A stretch of DNA of 64,000 nt, from NCBI GenBank assembly GCA_003342895.1, contig PTFA01000035.1:4505114-4569113 (forward strand). The letters run 5' to 3'. A model generated the notes under the pieces. It did not search any database and was not told where the DNA came from. It worked only from the letters and a program-made list of their open reading frames with translations. A program made the position numbers and the translations under genes. This DNA comes from Casuarius casuarius (Eukaryota > Chordata > Aves > Casuariiformes > Casuariidae). This document shows, in pieces, positions 25,801-38,200 of this stretch (the stretch's first letter is position 1; the number at the start of each line of letters is the position of its first letter).

Positions 25801-28422
25801 AGCGCACGCCTTCTGATGCAGCAGGAGAGACTCACGCTAACAGTGTTTGAAGCAGTATTCACTGTCGTGCAATCCAGCTGTTTTGTTCTGATAGTTACTA
25901 GTCCCTCTTCAGGATTGTGTCACTCTCTCCCTGATTTCATATTTTGCCAATGGTAGTGGAAAATGTGCTACTCTTTCTTTGAGCTTGCATATTTTGAAAA
26001 TACAGTCCTACTTTTCTGTTTGTTTGTTTTCGACATGGTTTGGCAAATACACTGTCTATTTGCCAACCAATGCTCTTTTTTCCACTCAAGAGTGCATTAG
26101 ATGAAAATTAGCCCAGCAGTTTTGAGACGTTGATCTTTGCAACTTTATTTGTTTCACTAGATACTGTAGGAACTGGAACTTGTGCAGCAAATGAAAGTTG
26201 ATTCTTTACCTCTTTAAACATTTTGCTCCACAGAAATAACCCACTTGTTGTGTTCATATGGCTTCAAAAAAAAACTGTCAAGGACTTTGTCAAGATAATT
26301 GTAGTTCTTGAGAGAGGTTTGTAGCCCACGGATTCTGGTACATGTTGAGACAGAGAAAGATTTTCAAGACCTTTCCTCACTAGCTGAGAAAGTCGTTCTT
26401 TTTTTCCATCTGGTTTTCCAGTTTCACAAATCAAAGTAGGGAATACACTGACCTCTCACTAGTTTTATACATCAGGTCTTAATATCTGTGTCCAGCTCCT
26501 ATGTCACTTGCAGTTATGAAAGTGAGGACAACTGGACTTCAGGTCCTTAATAGCCAACACAAAGCAATTAGCAAGGCGTCCTGGGAAGCTACTGTGGTTT
26601 GTTATCTGCTTCTGATTTTACTGTGAGAAGAGTAAATCCTGGCTCCATCAGCTTAATAAGTTAATCCATTAATCATCAGTTAATAAGAAGCTGAACCTGA
26701 CTTACAGAACTGCTGAGCTCTTGCAAATGCAGCTGAGATCAATTGCATGTGAGGCACTTAGCACCTGTGAAGAAATCACTATTCCTTTTTCTTAAGATTG
26801 CTGTGAGGAGGTCTTTAAAAGCTAGATTATTAGTCTGACTGCTCAGCTCCAGTCTAACCAGTCTCAGTACAAGCACCAGAACTACTTGCAGAAGTGCTCC
26901 TGGAGGTGAGATGGTTGTTATGATTGATCCTTTCAAAGCAATATCTGATTATTAGAAGAGAAATGAGATAACCTCAGGTTACCTGAATAGTGTAAGTGGT
27001 TAGCAGAGGTGCATAAGCAGCACAGAGCACTGCAGGTATAAAATATGGGATAGCATTTACTGTAATTTAAACATATTTTACTGAAGTCTTAGTTTAGCAT
27101 TTAAACTGCTCTTGAGAAGAGGGAAGGTTATTTTGGTCTCAGGAGAGCTACAAAAAATGAGTCAGAAAAGAAACATGCTAAAATTCTGGGCAAAGAAGAT
27201 CATACTGTTCCCTGGTGGGCTGCATCTAGAGGGAAAAATACTGCATTATATGGTTGCCTTATTAGTATTCCATTTAGTGACTATAACATGAGAAGAATAT
27301 GCTCAGCAGGTTTTGCCAGTGTTAAAAAGCCTTACTGTCTCAAGAGAAAATTAGCAGTAGGAAAATGCTTTGTACTTATCAAGGTTTTATACTTATGAAG
27401 ACCACTTGCAGTAAATACAGGGTTCTGTGTTGATTAGTTGAAGGAAAGGTCTAATTGAAGAAACCTAGGCCCCACTGCAGTTTGGCAGATTTTTTGTTGG
27501 CTTCTGACAGAATTAGGATCTTACCTCTGCTTTCAGTGGCTTAAAAAAGAAAAGAAAAAAGAAGGAAAAAATAAGCATTTGAATACTGAAAGGACTGACC
27601 TATCCCCATAGCATAAACCAGGAAGAGCTCCTACTAGTATTTTAGCCAGTGAATGCAATCAGATCGAATTGAAGAGCACCTGGTTTTAGCCATTTGTGCC
27701 TCAGGTAACTTGCTGCCAAATGCTGTGAGGAGAGTCAGTACAACCAAATCCCTCAAGTAAGACTCCAGCTCGCCTGCCTGCTGCATTAGGACAGCCAGCT
27801 CTAGGTATTTTCTAGCCCCAAGTGAGCAGTCAAATGCAAGTTCTTTTAACTGTTCCCTCTGTAAGATTATTTCTACTTTCCTATTTCATAGCTCATTCTT
27901 TCCATTTTTTATTTATTCATAATGTCATTAAGCTTTTTTGCTAAACAAGTATATCTTTAGTGAACTCTGCTTTTTTATTCTTTTCATACCTCTGCAGACT
28001 CTCCACCTTGTGTCTTTCGATCTCACGTCTATTTTACCCTCAGATATTTGATGAAGTCTCCCATTTTCTTTTTTGCCTGATCAGTGTTCTCTCTCTCTCT
28101 TTTCTTCTCCTGTAGTATAAATTATCATTTTTAATCACTCTTCTAATCATTGTTTTTCATTTCTGTTAGGCCTTCCCTTTTCTTGGCTTTTACCCTTTTG
28201 GTACTCATGACCTGTTTCTTTCTCTCCTTATCCTCTGTGCATAATGTACACTTCTTTAAAATACAGATACATTTGTTATGTTCATTTGCAGCTTTCTCAC
28301 TTCCCTCCTTTAGACATATGAAAGCATCAGAACCAGCCTGTGTTCATTATGGCCTTAATAACAGCAACGCAGACTTTTCTCCAGTAAGGTAGATTTCTTC
28401 TCTAACAAGAGAGGGATCTTTC

Positions 28423-28464
28423 TCTTTTCCATAAAATTAATATTTCTTTTCCATAAAATTAATA
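28423..28464. repeat. 22-bp period tandem duplication
   Basis: The 20-base core TCTTTTCCATAAAATTAATA occurs at 28423-28442 and again at 28445-28464 without mismatch, a period of 22. The lack of divergence suggests a fairly recent small duplication. Confidence 0.85.
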
Positions 28465-29022
28465 AGATTTTGAGGACTGTATGTCTGTAGCCATGAAGAT
28501 AGCTCACGAAGATAGTTCATTTGTCACCAATGTTCTTTATGTTCAGGATCATTCTCAGGGCAGTTTTAGGAGATACAGGCTTGAGGGGTAGATTCTTGAC
28601 TGAGTACTATATTTCGAACACATCTGCTGTATGCATGACTCCCAGCACTGTGGGCTTGGCATTGTTATTTCCATGCTTTCTGTAAATGGACTTCACTGGT
28701 AAGATGGCATAGCTTCTTTCTAGAAGGACCCTAAGATTGCTGTCAATGTGATTTGTATTTATAGGCAATCAGAAAAGCTAAGGTGTAGCCTTGCAGGAGG
28801 AAGGGAGGGAGAGGGAGATAGAAGTGACGTTTAGCAGTAGTTGTTGACAAGCACCATTGTCAGTAATTACAATTAAAAAAGGTAGTAATAAGATGTTTCA
28901 GTTAGCACTAAGTATTGCCTTGACTTATTAATGAAATAAAATTATAGAATCTTTAAAAGATTTTAGTACGTAGTATCAATATGATTACATGAAATCCTTG
29001 GTTTCACTGAAAACAATTTTCT

Positions 29023-29042
29023 AAAAAAAAAAAAAAAAAAAA
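29023..29042. repeat. Poly-A run (20)
   Basis: An uninterrupted run of 20 A. The preceding sequence shows no AATAAA close upstream and no recognisable gene body, so a processed-pseudogene tail is not supported. Confidence 0.8.
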
Positions 29043-29720
29043 TATCCCAGATTCTTCCTCAGTGGAATATTCTTCCCAGCTGTGCTCTAGGCAGCCATAT
29101 GATCTGCCTGTGGGATAGCCTGTATTAGCACAGAGAATAAAAGCTATGCAAGGACCTAACTCAGATAAATGTACAGATAAATGCTATAAGTACTGGCATA
29201 TTCTGAAGAATTTCAGACAAATTTTTAGAAAAAATCACACACAAACACAAACCTGCATGTTTGCCAAATGCAAAAAACAAGGCAAGAGTAACACAGCTTT
29301 ATTTGTTTACCACAGTCACGTTAAGCATATGCACTGGACCACTCTGGGGGCCCTTTTTCTGGAGGGCAGCTTCACACAATTATACAACTAGTTCCAAGAA
29401 TTCCCAAAGTACGCTTGTCAGAAATAAGTAATTATGTTAAATAAGCCAACAGAAAATGAGCAAGAAATAACTATGCAAGTGGCAAGCATACTGTATCTCT
29501 AATAAACTCTGATCAGCTTAATGTGCTAAGTAACCCAGACAAGTTACTATAGCTTAGGTATGTGTCATAAGATCAAACACTTGTTTGGCTGCTGAAGTCA
29601 ATTAGAATGGATGCTTCCCATTTTCCTCTTCACCTATTTGTGAAGGGATGACTGTGCTAAAATATGGGGAATTTGGCAAATGGAGAGAATGCTGTGATAT
29701 GTTTAGGGATGACTATGAAG

Positions 29721-29766
29721 GTTTTCAGCACATCACTTCGTTTTCAGCACATCACTTCATTTTCAG
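29721..29766. repeat. 19-bp tandem repeat, about 2.4 copies
   Basis: GTTTTCAGCACATCACTTC is repeated exactly at 29721-29739 and 29740-29758, followed by a partial third copy (ATTTTCAG) with one change. It overlaps the end of a minus-strand open interval discussed in the findings. Confidence 0.85.
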
Positions 29767-32410
29767 ATTCCCCATCTTCTGCGTACAGATATCCCAGCTG
29801 ATGAGTTCTTAGAGCGTTGCCCTTTTCTCTTGTCCTGCTCATCACTCCCATCTGACTTAAAGCTAGAGTCCGTTGACTTTCTAGTGCAAGACAAGTCTTC
29901 AATATCTGCTGTTTTGTCTTCAAAACACTTGTCTACTTTGTTGTATACTAATGCCTGCTGATGGTACATTTAAGGTAGAGAGAAGGGCTGTAAAATTGTT
30001 CCAGCTGTAAATGATGCAATGAAAACAAGGTTTAATTACTTATTTGAACTATGTTCCATGGAAAGGATGAACACTCCCTAATAAATATGTTTTCCACTGA
30101 TCTACAGTTTATACCCTTTCTTACTCTTTAGAGAAGTGATCTATTGACCCTTTCTTTAAAGTTAAGATAGATAGGGAAGGTCTTGACCTGCTGTTGTTCA
30201 TGTTAATGTTTCTAAATACTGATGTACTGAATCAAGCAGCTGATGTCTACAGATTCATACTGTCTTACACCACATTTGGGTCTTTTATTTTAAATAGAAA
30301 AATTCTTTTTTTTTTTAATAACTTTGAGCAACTGCTGCAATTTATAGAATCAATGAACAGTCATGCATTTAGCAATATTTGAAATCCTGCACTTGCCTTA
30401 TAGCTAGGTCAATGCAGTGAACTTTATAGAGAATGGGGAAGATCACTGGTATAGTTAATAGTGTATATAATGATGAAAAAGTAAAAACATTTATTCATTA
30501 ATTGGAAAGGGAGGAAGCTGGTATTCCAGGAATACCAAATATGGACTTTTTAATAACAAATCAGTTAAAAAATAACAGCAACCTAAAGATCAACTTAAAT
30601 CACAAAACATGGATCTATATTTATGTATCCTCAAGTTCTTTAATCTTCCTAAATAGTTATATGTAGGCAACAGTCCTGCCTCTTGTTTTTTGGTGTTTTT
30701 TTTTCTCTTAAGTTATGTCAAGGCATCTCTCTTATTAATATAAAGTCACTGAATACTGAGAAAGCACGTAAGCATAAAAAGAGACAAAGTTGTGACAGTT
30801 GCTTATGCCTTTTTTGCATCTCAAAATGGTTGATGACAACATTTTAGGATTGTAGCTGAAACTTAGTCTTTTTTCACGTACCATTCTCATTACGAGTTTT
30901 GCCAGACAAGTAGATTCACCTAGTACCAACCACTGTGGTCACTGTAAATGTCAAAGAACAGATGAGGCATCAAAATTTCAACAGAGCTCCTATTGTGAAA
31001 TAGAGTGGGGTTTTTTTTAATTATACTTTGAAATTTCATTTTAAATACTTCTTGCTTTTATTGGTTGGCCATTCTTGTCTTACCTACAGTTTACTGAGCC
31101 TGAGATAGAAGAGAAGAACCTAAATAGTCATGGCAGCAAATGAAATTACAGAATACTGAAAAGGTCAAAGTAGTGCAGCTCACGATGACAATTTACAAAA
31201 TACATGAGGCATTCAATTTCAAACACATCATTTTTCTGACAGAAATTGCAAAGAGCACAGCAAATGATCCAAAATGAATCTGTAACTAGTGGAATGAAAA
31301 TGGGAAAAAGTTGAGAATTAACCTGTTCCAGATAAAAATAACCATTTTTGTATTATCCTCAGCAGCTGTACTTGAATTACAGGGAGAGTTAGTTCCCTGA
31401 AATAGTTGTTTATATTGGTCTTCTCTTCAATGTTAATGGCCTTTCTCCTATTTTGTAGTGAAATACCCTGGGTAATCAGATAATGTTTGTGCAGTAAGTG
31501 TGTATTAAACAGTGGTGTAAGTTACTCCAGAAATAGAGACAGTATTCACAATGAAATTTGATTAGTTAGGGGAGAATATGGTAAACGATTTATTGTTATA
31601 AAAACAAAAGAAACTGAGCTCTAAAGGCAGAACTGATGGACAGAAGCAGCCCACAAATCATGCTGTAGTGCTAACTGATCCTGACACTTCAGTGGGCTGC
31701 CTGTCCCATGTAATATTTGGTAATCATATTATTTCCTTTTGCCGCTTATACTTCCGTGACTGGTGAAAACATATGAGGTGGAAAATGTCATTTCTTTTTG
31801 GGGGTACTCAACTGCTACAAACAGGAAGTGATAAGGTCAGGGAAATACCATGAACCAAATCATTACAGGAAGAGAGACTAGAAGCAACATTGAGTGGTTC
31901 TGTCGTGAGCCGTTACACTTTTCCGATACGTAACACCTTGCGAGGCAGTGAACTAAAAGACTTTAGGCCAATAGGGATTGCTGACTTGTAAAAAACGTAG
32001 TGAGGGCTATGTGTAAGCAGAACTCTCCTTTCAGTGCTGTCTAATGCAGAAGGACAGAGTGTTTCAAGCAGTAATAATTGGTAATCCCTTGTGCTCCCAG
32101 TGCTTGAAATGAAATGGTGTCTTTGAAGTAAAGCACTCCAAAGCATACCTGTGCATTTAATGCCCCTTTACAGTCTTAACCACAGTTGTTCTCAAAATTT
32201 TGCTGTCCATGGGGATACAATTTTCAGTTTACTCACTAGTAATGAAGAGAACACAGTGATAGGTGATCTGTCATCCTTGTCATCTTTGGTAATGCCTTAT
32301 TTTGTAAGCACCTCCTTCCCTGGGGCTAAGTAAGCAGTAAGTGTCTCTGGAAAGGTATAAGTATGCTCTAATACTGCTTCTCTTCAGTGTGTGATGGTGC
32401 TGTGCTTGAC

Positions 32411-32452
32411 CTGCTCAGCACCCAAAGACCTGATTTTTAGAAATAGGCACCT
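32411..32452. repeat. Possible relic of a palindromic old repeat
   Basis: CTGCTCAGCACCCAAAGACC, then TGATTTTTAGAAATAGGCAC, resembles a dispersed sauropsid repeat built from GTGCTCAGCACC and CCTGATTTT blocks. Only about 40 bases are similar. Family assignment is from memory of the pattern and is uncertain. Confidence 0.3.
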
Positions 32453-34235
32453 GGGGATTGAGAGGACATGGTGGATGTTGGGTCACTATACTGCCTTCCT
32501 CAGGGCAACATTTCGAGGTTATTTCTTTTCCTAATAAAAGCCTCCTGTTTATCTGTTCTGTAATAAAACTGCTCGGAAGCCAAGCCCTTTCCACTAAGAG
32601 ATTTCTAGATTAATTTCTGTCTCTACACAAGAGCTATGCATTTGTTACCTTGTAGGATAGCTTTTATTTCCGTATGATTTACAGGAGTCCATTCTGTCTT
32701 TTACTATTTGAGTTCTGTTTCCAAACAATGTGTCTCGGAGTTGCAGCTAAATGGCCTGACTTCCAAAGGTGCATTCTGTATAGCAATCCACATCTGTTTG
32801 CTTTTCAGCCTAAAAAGTGGCTTACACAGGTATAATTTTTGATGAAGGAATCTACATCTAACTTGCATTGCCTTCACTTTTATTGGAAAGCCTCCTAGTC
32901 CATTCTGCAATTGCCCCTTCACCCTGGGGATGAACTGATACTAGATTTTCATATTAAACTGAACACAAAATGATCACAACCCAAATGGCATAAATCATTG
33001 AATACATCTCTCCCCTTGCACTCATTCTAAGGATTTGGATTATTATAAAAGTAATGACAGTATGTAAATGCTATTGTATTGTCCTCACTGTTTACTTTGA
33101 AAAGTATATTACACATGACAGTCTTTTCAGTTGATGCATTACCAATTCAATAAGTAATTCAGATGCTAATTTTACTTAAAAAGAACTTCTTTTTCAGTTT
33201 ATTGCTTTAAAAAGAATAAAAGTATTACAATCAATAGTTGGAGGGAAACAGTGACTTCTGGCATTTAAAGTAACTTTTCCTAACAAAGATAAAGGCAGTA
33301 TGGAGTGCTGTTGCAGGCCTTTGTAAAGGAGAGGAAAACAACAAGAAGCTGTGGTCTCGGGGTCTGTGCAATAAGAAGGAATTCTCTTGCCTCAATATCC
33401 TCAAGAAGGGTATGCAGAAAGTCAGTGGGGTTTTCCATTATTACTCCCAAAGAAAAGGGTCTTGCAAGAGAGACACTCAGCACTCTGACTGTGGAGGAAG
33501 AAGATACTGATCCCTGAAACACTTCCATTTCTAAAGTTCCCTCTTTTTTGTCATGAAAAATGACCACTATCTGCTTCAACTTGCTTGCTGTGTAAAGGGT
33601 GATATTTACCCAGAAGAACTTACTGGAGCAGAAAGTGACAGAGCACTGCTTGTGCATCAAGCATCTTCAGTTGCTTCTTTAAAACCCATTCTTGTCTTGC
33701 TGGTGCTGAGGTATTCACATTGCCCACTTCCCTCTCCTGCACTGACTCATTCCTACTGGAAAATACTAAAATAATTTTCTTTATCTGTTTATAGGAGAAT
33801 TCACATGATACTTCTTTTGACATGTAATCTTTCTGTTTCCTTATATGTACATGCATGTGTAAATACACATGTATTATTAATGTCATATCCATTTTTAAGA
33901 ATTTTGGGGGTATTATTATGAATATTTTCAGTTAGAATGTATGTTCAGTTACATGAAGTTTAATGAATTTTGTAAGGGTGAGGTTTTTCCTTTGGGTGTA
34001 CAGCCTTGCATAATGGGCAGTATGTGGCATTCTGTTAAAAAAAGAAGAGGCGTTTTTACTCAGAAATTTGTCAGAGGTAGATACATTTCTTCCTGAGGCT
34101 CCTTTGTTGAGAAGGGAAAGAGCATAATGTACAACACCCTTCTTCAATAGGCTAGCCAGGGTGCTAAAGATAAAGTTCCAGTTCCTGTTGTGTAATGATC
34201 AGCTTTCCATCCTTCATTCATCCTATCTAACAGGA

Positions 34236-34580
34236 GGACACTAAAACACTTGGCTTATTTAGGCTAGCAAACGAAAGTGAAAGGAAATATTTCTGCGCTC
34301 TATAAATATGTTAAAACATCAGGCAAGAAGAAGAGCTGTTGAAACCAAAGAATAAATATATATAAACTGTCCAGGAGTATATTTAGGCTGGAAATCAGAA
34401 CTTGCTTTGTAATCATCAGATGAATATGGTTTTGGAACAGCCTTCTTGTAGGAGCAGTGGGAGCAAAAAGCCTAACTTTTCTTTAAAAGGAGCTTAACCA
34501 GTTTATGAAAGAGATTACATGATGTGATTATTTGTGATAGTAGGGAGACTTCATAGTCGAGGCAGTTCCTTCCAAATCAT
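34236..34580 (+). mobile_element. Old CR1-type LINE 3' end
   Basis: A nearly full-length match in block order to the 3' part of CR1-type LINEs of birds and reptiles. In order I see AAACACTTGGCTTATTTAGG, GCTCTATAAATATGTTAAAA, GAAGAGCTGTTGAAACC, ATATAAACTGTCCAGGAG, ATTTAGGCTGGAAATCAGAA, TAATCATCAGATGAATATGG, TTTTGGAACAGCCTTC, GAGCAGTGGGAGCAAAAAGC, GGAGCTTAACCAGTTTATG and GATTACATGATG. Near the end are AGGGAGACTTCATAGTCGAG and GCAGTTCCTTCCAA, which correspond to the terminal 3' untranslated part. Orientation is plus, with the 3' end near 34580. The copy is 5'-truncated and has no protein-coding capacity. Its divergence implies an insertion much older than the CR1 at 61914. Confidence 0.75.
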
Positions 34581-35214
34581 CTGTGCCTGTGGAAGTATCT
34601 GGTTCGAAAATCTGCTTAACCATAATGCGTCTGGAATCCTTTCTCTCATCTGTTTTTTTTTTACCTTATTTTTACAACCTAGTCCCAAAGATTTAACAAT
34701 TAATAGTTTTGTTGTTACTTCTCACTTGGTTAAAACTTCCGCTTACTTCAAGGGGAGTTATGCTGGAATGAGAGAATCTGGATTTGTTCCCATGTAATAT
34801 GTTCATGCCACACTGTGGCTGGATGGAAATAAATTAGAAACTGGTTTTGGATAGATGAGAAGTAAGTCAGATGCGGGTGGCTCATTAGTGTAAGTGGAGG
34901 GTTACACTTTTATAGCCTTATGTGTTGTGCCAGGAAATTTACTCCAGTGAAATGGATTTGCTGTTTTATTGGGAGGCCAGCATTTACAATAGCTGTTCGT
35001 AATTAAGTGGGAGAACATTATCATGTTTCTGTCTTTTCTGATGGGAACACATAAGAGCTGATGGACTTTAGGTTGTAGTGTTGTGTTGGGACTGCAGGAA
35101 ACAGAATGAAGAAAGACAGACAAAACACTGTTTTTAAGAGGAGAATGAAGTGGAAACAAATACAGGTTTCTTTTCTTCTCTTTTCATTTAGCTTATTTGT
35201 GCCCATGTGTTTTA

Positions 35215-35290
35215 ACAGACCCACTGACTTCACTGGAATCACTCAGCCATTGACATGCACTTACATACCTAGCTGAACTGGATCTTTAAG
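35215..35290. repeat. Possible old interspersed repeat relic
   Basis: CAGACCCACTGACTTCACTG followed by GAATCACTCA and a CTGAACTGGATC block resembles the CCATTGACTTCAATGG-type dispersed repeats abundant in reptile genomes. Short and diverged; borders and family are uncertain. Confidence 0.35.
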
Positions 35291-38200
35291 CTACTCTTTT
35301 TGTCTAAGAGAGGTTTTGGTTGCCAGTGGCATTTAATCCTGACTTTATAATAAATATATCTGACTTATATCATATCCCTTTCTAAACTTTACTGTTTAAG
35401 GCTGGCTGAAATTAATACAAAGTTATATGTACTCTTTCAGGTGTGACCACTCAAGTGAAATGGTTGTTAATCTCTAGTAGTTGACTGTAATACTTGAAGG
35501 TGTTTTTCATTGGCTGAAAGATCCATAAGATGCTTAATTAGTTTTCCAGAGAAGTGAAGTTACCCCTTTTTATAAGAACTCTGCCAGATGTGCTCAATAG
35601 TCCCTCTGTGCATGCTTGATGTATTGTTTCTAGTATATAAGAGGAAGCACAAAAATGGTGTCTCGTATAGTCATATTCTAGACAGTTACTCAGATGATAG
35701 ATTCCCATCTAGATCTTTAAAAGGCAGGTGCCTTTTTGTCACAGAAATCGATGGATGCTCTTATTTCCACATGTGACACAAGCTAATGTTGTGTTTCATG
35801 AAGTAGGTCATTAAGAAAGAGTTTAAGAATGCTCTAAAATGTGTAAAGGAAGAATTTAGTTGACAGGTTAGAAACCCTTACTTCACTTACAATCAAGAAG
35901 CTATTACTTCAGTTTTCAGTATCTTCTCATTTTTTCTCCAGCAAACTAACTGACCTCAATGGAAAGAACCACCAAACTTAGTTTCTCAAAATTGTGTCAT
36001 CTGAAGTCAAGAAAGAATAAATCTTCACGATTCTGATCTTGATTTTCAGTGGAAGAAATCTGAAATAGCTCTCCTAGAAATCAGAAAATTTAGCAATGAT
36101 GTATTTGGGAGCAGGACCAGCTTGGGGAACTATCCCTTTCAAAAGTATAGCAAATTACGCAAATACTGAAAGGTTGGAGAGTGAGGAGCGGGACTGAAAT
36201 TTGTTCCATACTCAGGCTCTTAATCAGAAATACCAACTATATTTTAGTTTCAAATATTGTATTTTTAAATTATCTTTATGTATTTAGATTCTTTTGGATG
36301 TTTTTGTATGACAGTGTCTGTACTGACCCACAACGTTCATTAGAAAAGCTTTGGCAATAAACATTCCTCTAAATGCCTGAACATAATTTGTATTTTAGAG
36401 GCTATTATTATGAATATATTATTATCTTTATTCTAATACGACACTACTATATTTTTATTTGGGGGAAAAGGAGAATTTAAAAGATAGCTACATTCCCATG
36501 CTTTATGCTTTAAATTTCATGTTTGAACCAAGCCTTGAAATGAAAGTGAAGCTTTATGGTTTTATACCAATATCAGAATAATAAAGGATCTCTTTAAAGT
36601 CAGTCCACTCTGAAGGCTGGAAAACTTTTACGGAGATAAGCTGGATCAAACTGACATTAAAACTAGAAACTATCCCTAGAAAATTGTCAGATCCATATCT
36701 CCTTCAAATGCCTGTTGCTGGGATTGAGTTTTAAATGTCAAGACATGGAGGGGGCAGATGCAAGCATTGCAGTTCAAGTCTATCTCTAGAAAAAAAGTAA
36801 AGTTGCTTGGATTTTGCAAAGATTTGGGCTATGTTGGCAGCTTCTTCTAAGCTTTTATTTGTATGCACGACAGAATTTCTTCTGGAGTCACCTAGGGGGC
36901 CTATATTTTAAAATTTGTCCCAATATGTCACTATGAAATAGCATATGATGAACTTTTTAAATACTTCATATTGCAGTAAATGTAATGCTGAGTAGACATC
37001 ATTTATACATTATGTATGGTAATGCCACAGGAACATCATTATGGAACAGTCAGAAAGGAGTGCAGTGGAATACTAAAAAATCATTTTGGATTAAATTCAA
37101 CTTTATCACTTGTGGGAGATGCCACCTACTTAGGTGAGCAATCTTACCACATCATTAAATTTATATTTCTGCCATTCTTTAAGAAAGGCACTCTGGTGAT
37201 CGGATTAAGCCATCTCCTCCTGCTCTATATTTATGCATATAATCTTTGCTCATATTTTTTTTGAGAGAAAACTACAGGCGGGGGGGGATGTCACAGTAAA
37301 TTAATTCTGTAAGACCTGAGACTATTTTCTTCTTTTTCTTTTTGTAGTAGGACATCTTAGGGAGCTGTCATACGCTTCATTTGAATTTAAAAGAAAAGTA
37401 TCTACATGCAAACTTTTGAAATTTCACTTTTTACCTTTTGCTTATTCCTACCTTCAGAACTTGTCATTTCAGGTATTTCCAAAAGAAACAAAAATCACAA
37501 AGGCTTATTGTTTGAATATAGTTTAAATTACTACTTAGCAACCATGTGGTAAGGTATCGTATCTTGTACAGCACCTAAGCTTATAAAACACAAGGGCAGT
37601 GAAGAAAGAACATCGTATGTAGTTCTTCACCTATATAAACCAATGTTGTGGGAATCCCTGGCCTCAGATGCTGTCTCAAGTGGTCAGACTTTGCTTCCAT
37701 CTGTAATAAGAATAATTGGACTACACTGGGGTGAGCTAGGGAAAGGGGATATCAAGAACCTATATGGAGCCATGCAGTGAAGAAAATAAAGCAAAATTCC
37801 TAGTGCTTAGTTTATTGGCCAGGCTTCTGCTGGCAGCATTCTGGTATATATGACAGATATTTTTACTAGCACTATAGCTATAATCTGCACAGCATTGGAG
37901 GAGAAATCTAGTGAAACTGATGGTGGTGTCTTTACAGATGGCATAACCTGGACAAAAGATTATTCCTGTGGTCAGGGCCAGGCCTGATTTGGTTTGAGTA
38001 GTTCAAAATCAGCAGAGGAAGGTTCTGTTTTTTGCAGCTGGGCCAGTACGAACACAGTACAGCCCAAGCTGTGAAGGTATTTTTGGCAAATCCAGAGATC
38101 TGCATATTTCAGTTCTGCGCAGTTGTCTTGTATCTGACCTGTATGCCCTTCAGACATGATTTTTCTGGTGTGCTTTTTAATGGGAAATATTCTCAGCTAA

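Larger units (their letters stand above)
20000..34235. other. Unique non-coding DNA, scattered small repeats
   Basis: No gene is recognised. Open frames here are short and unlinked, several overlap on opposite strands, and some start only with GTG. Contents include an AT/GT microsatellite at 22821-22865, a pyrimidine-rich block at about 27880-28320, small tandem duplications at 28423-28464 and 29721-29766, a poly-A run at 29023-29042 and a weak repeat relic at 32411-32452. A stop-poor interval lies at about 33280-33890. A 15-nt exon-like unit with strong splice borders lies on the minus strand at 27525-27539. Confidence 0.65.

Noticed and set aside
36889..36900. CTCF-like core CACCTAGGGGGC
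   Set aside because: It matches only part of the consensus, and one short motif in 64 kb is expected by chance.
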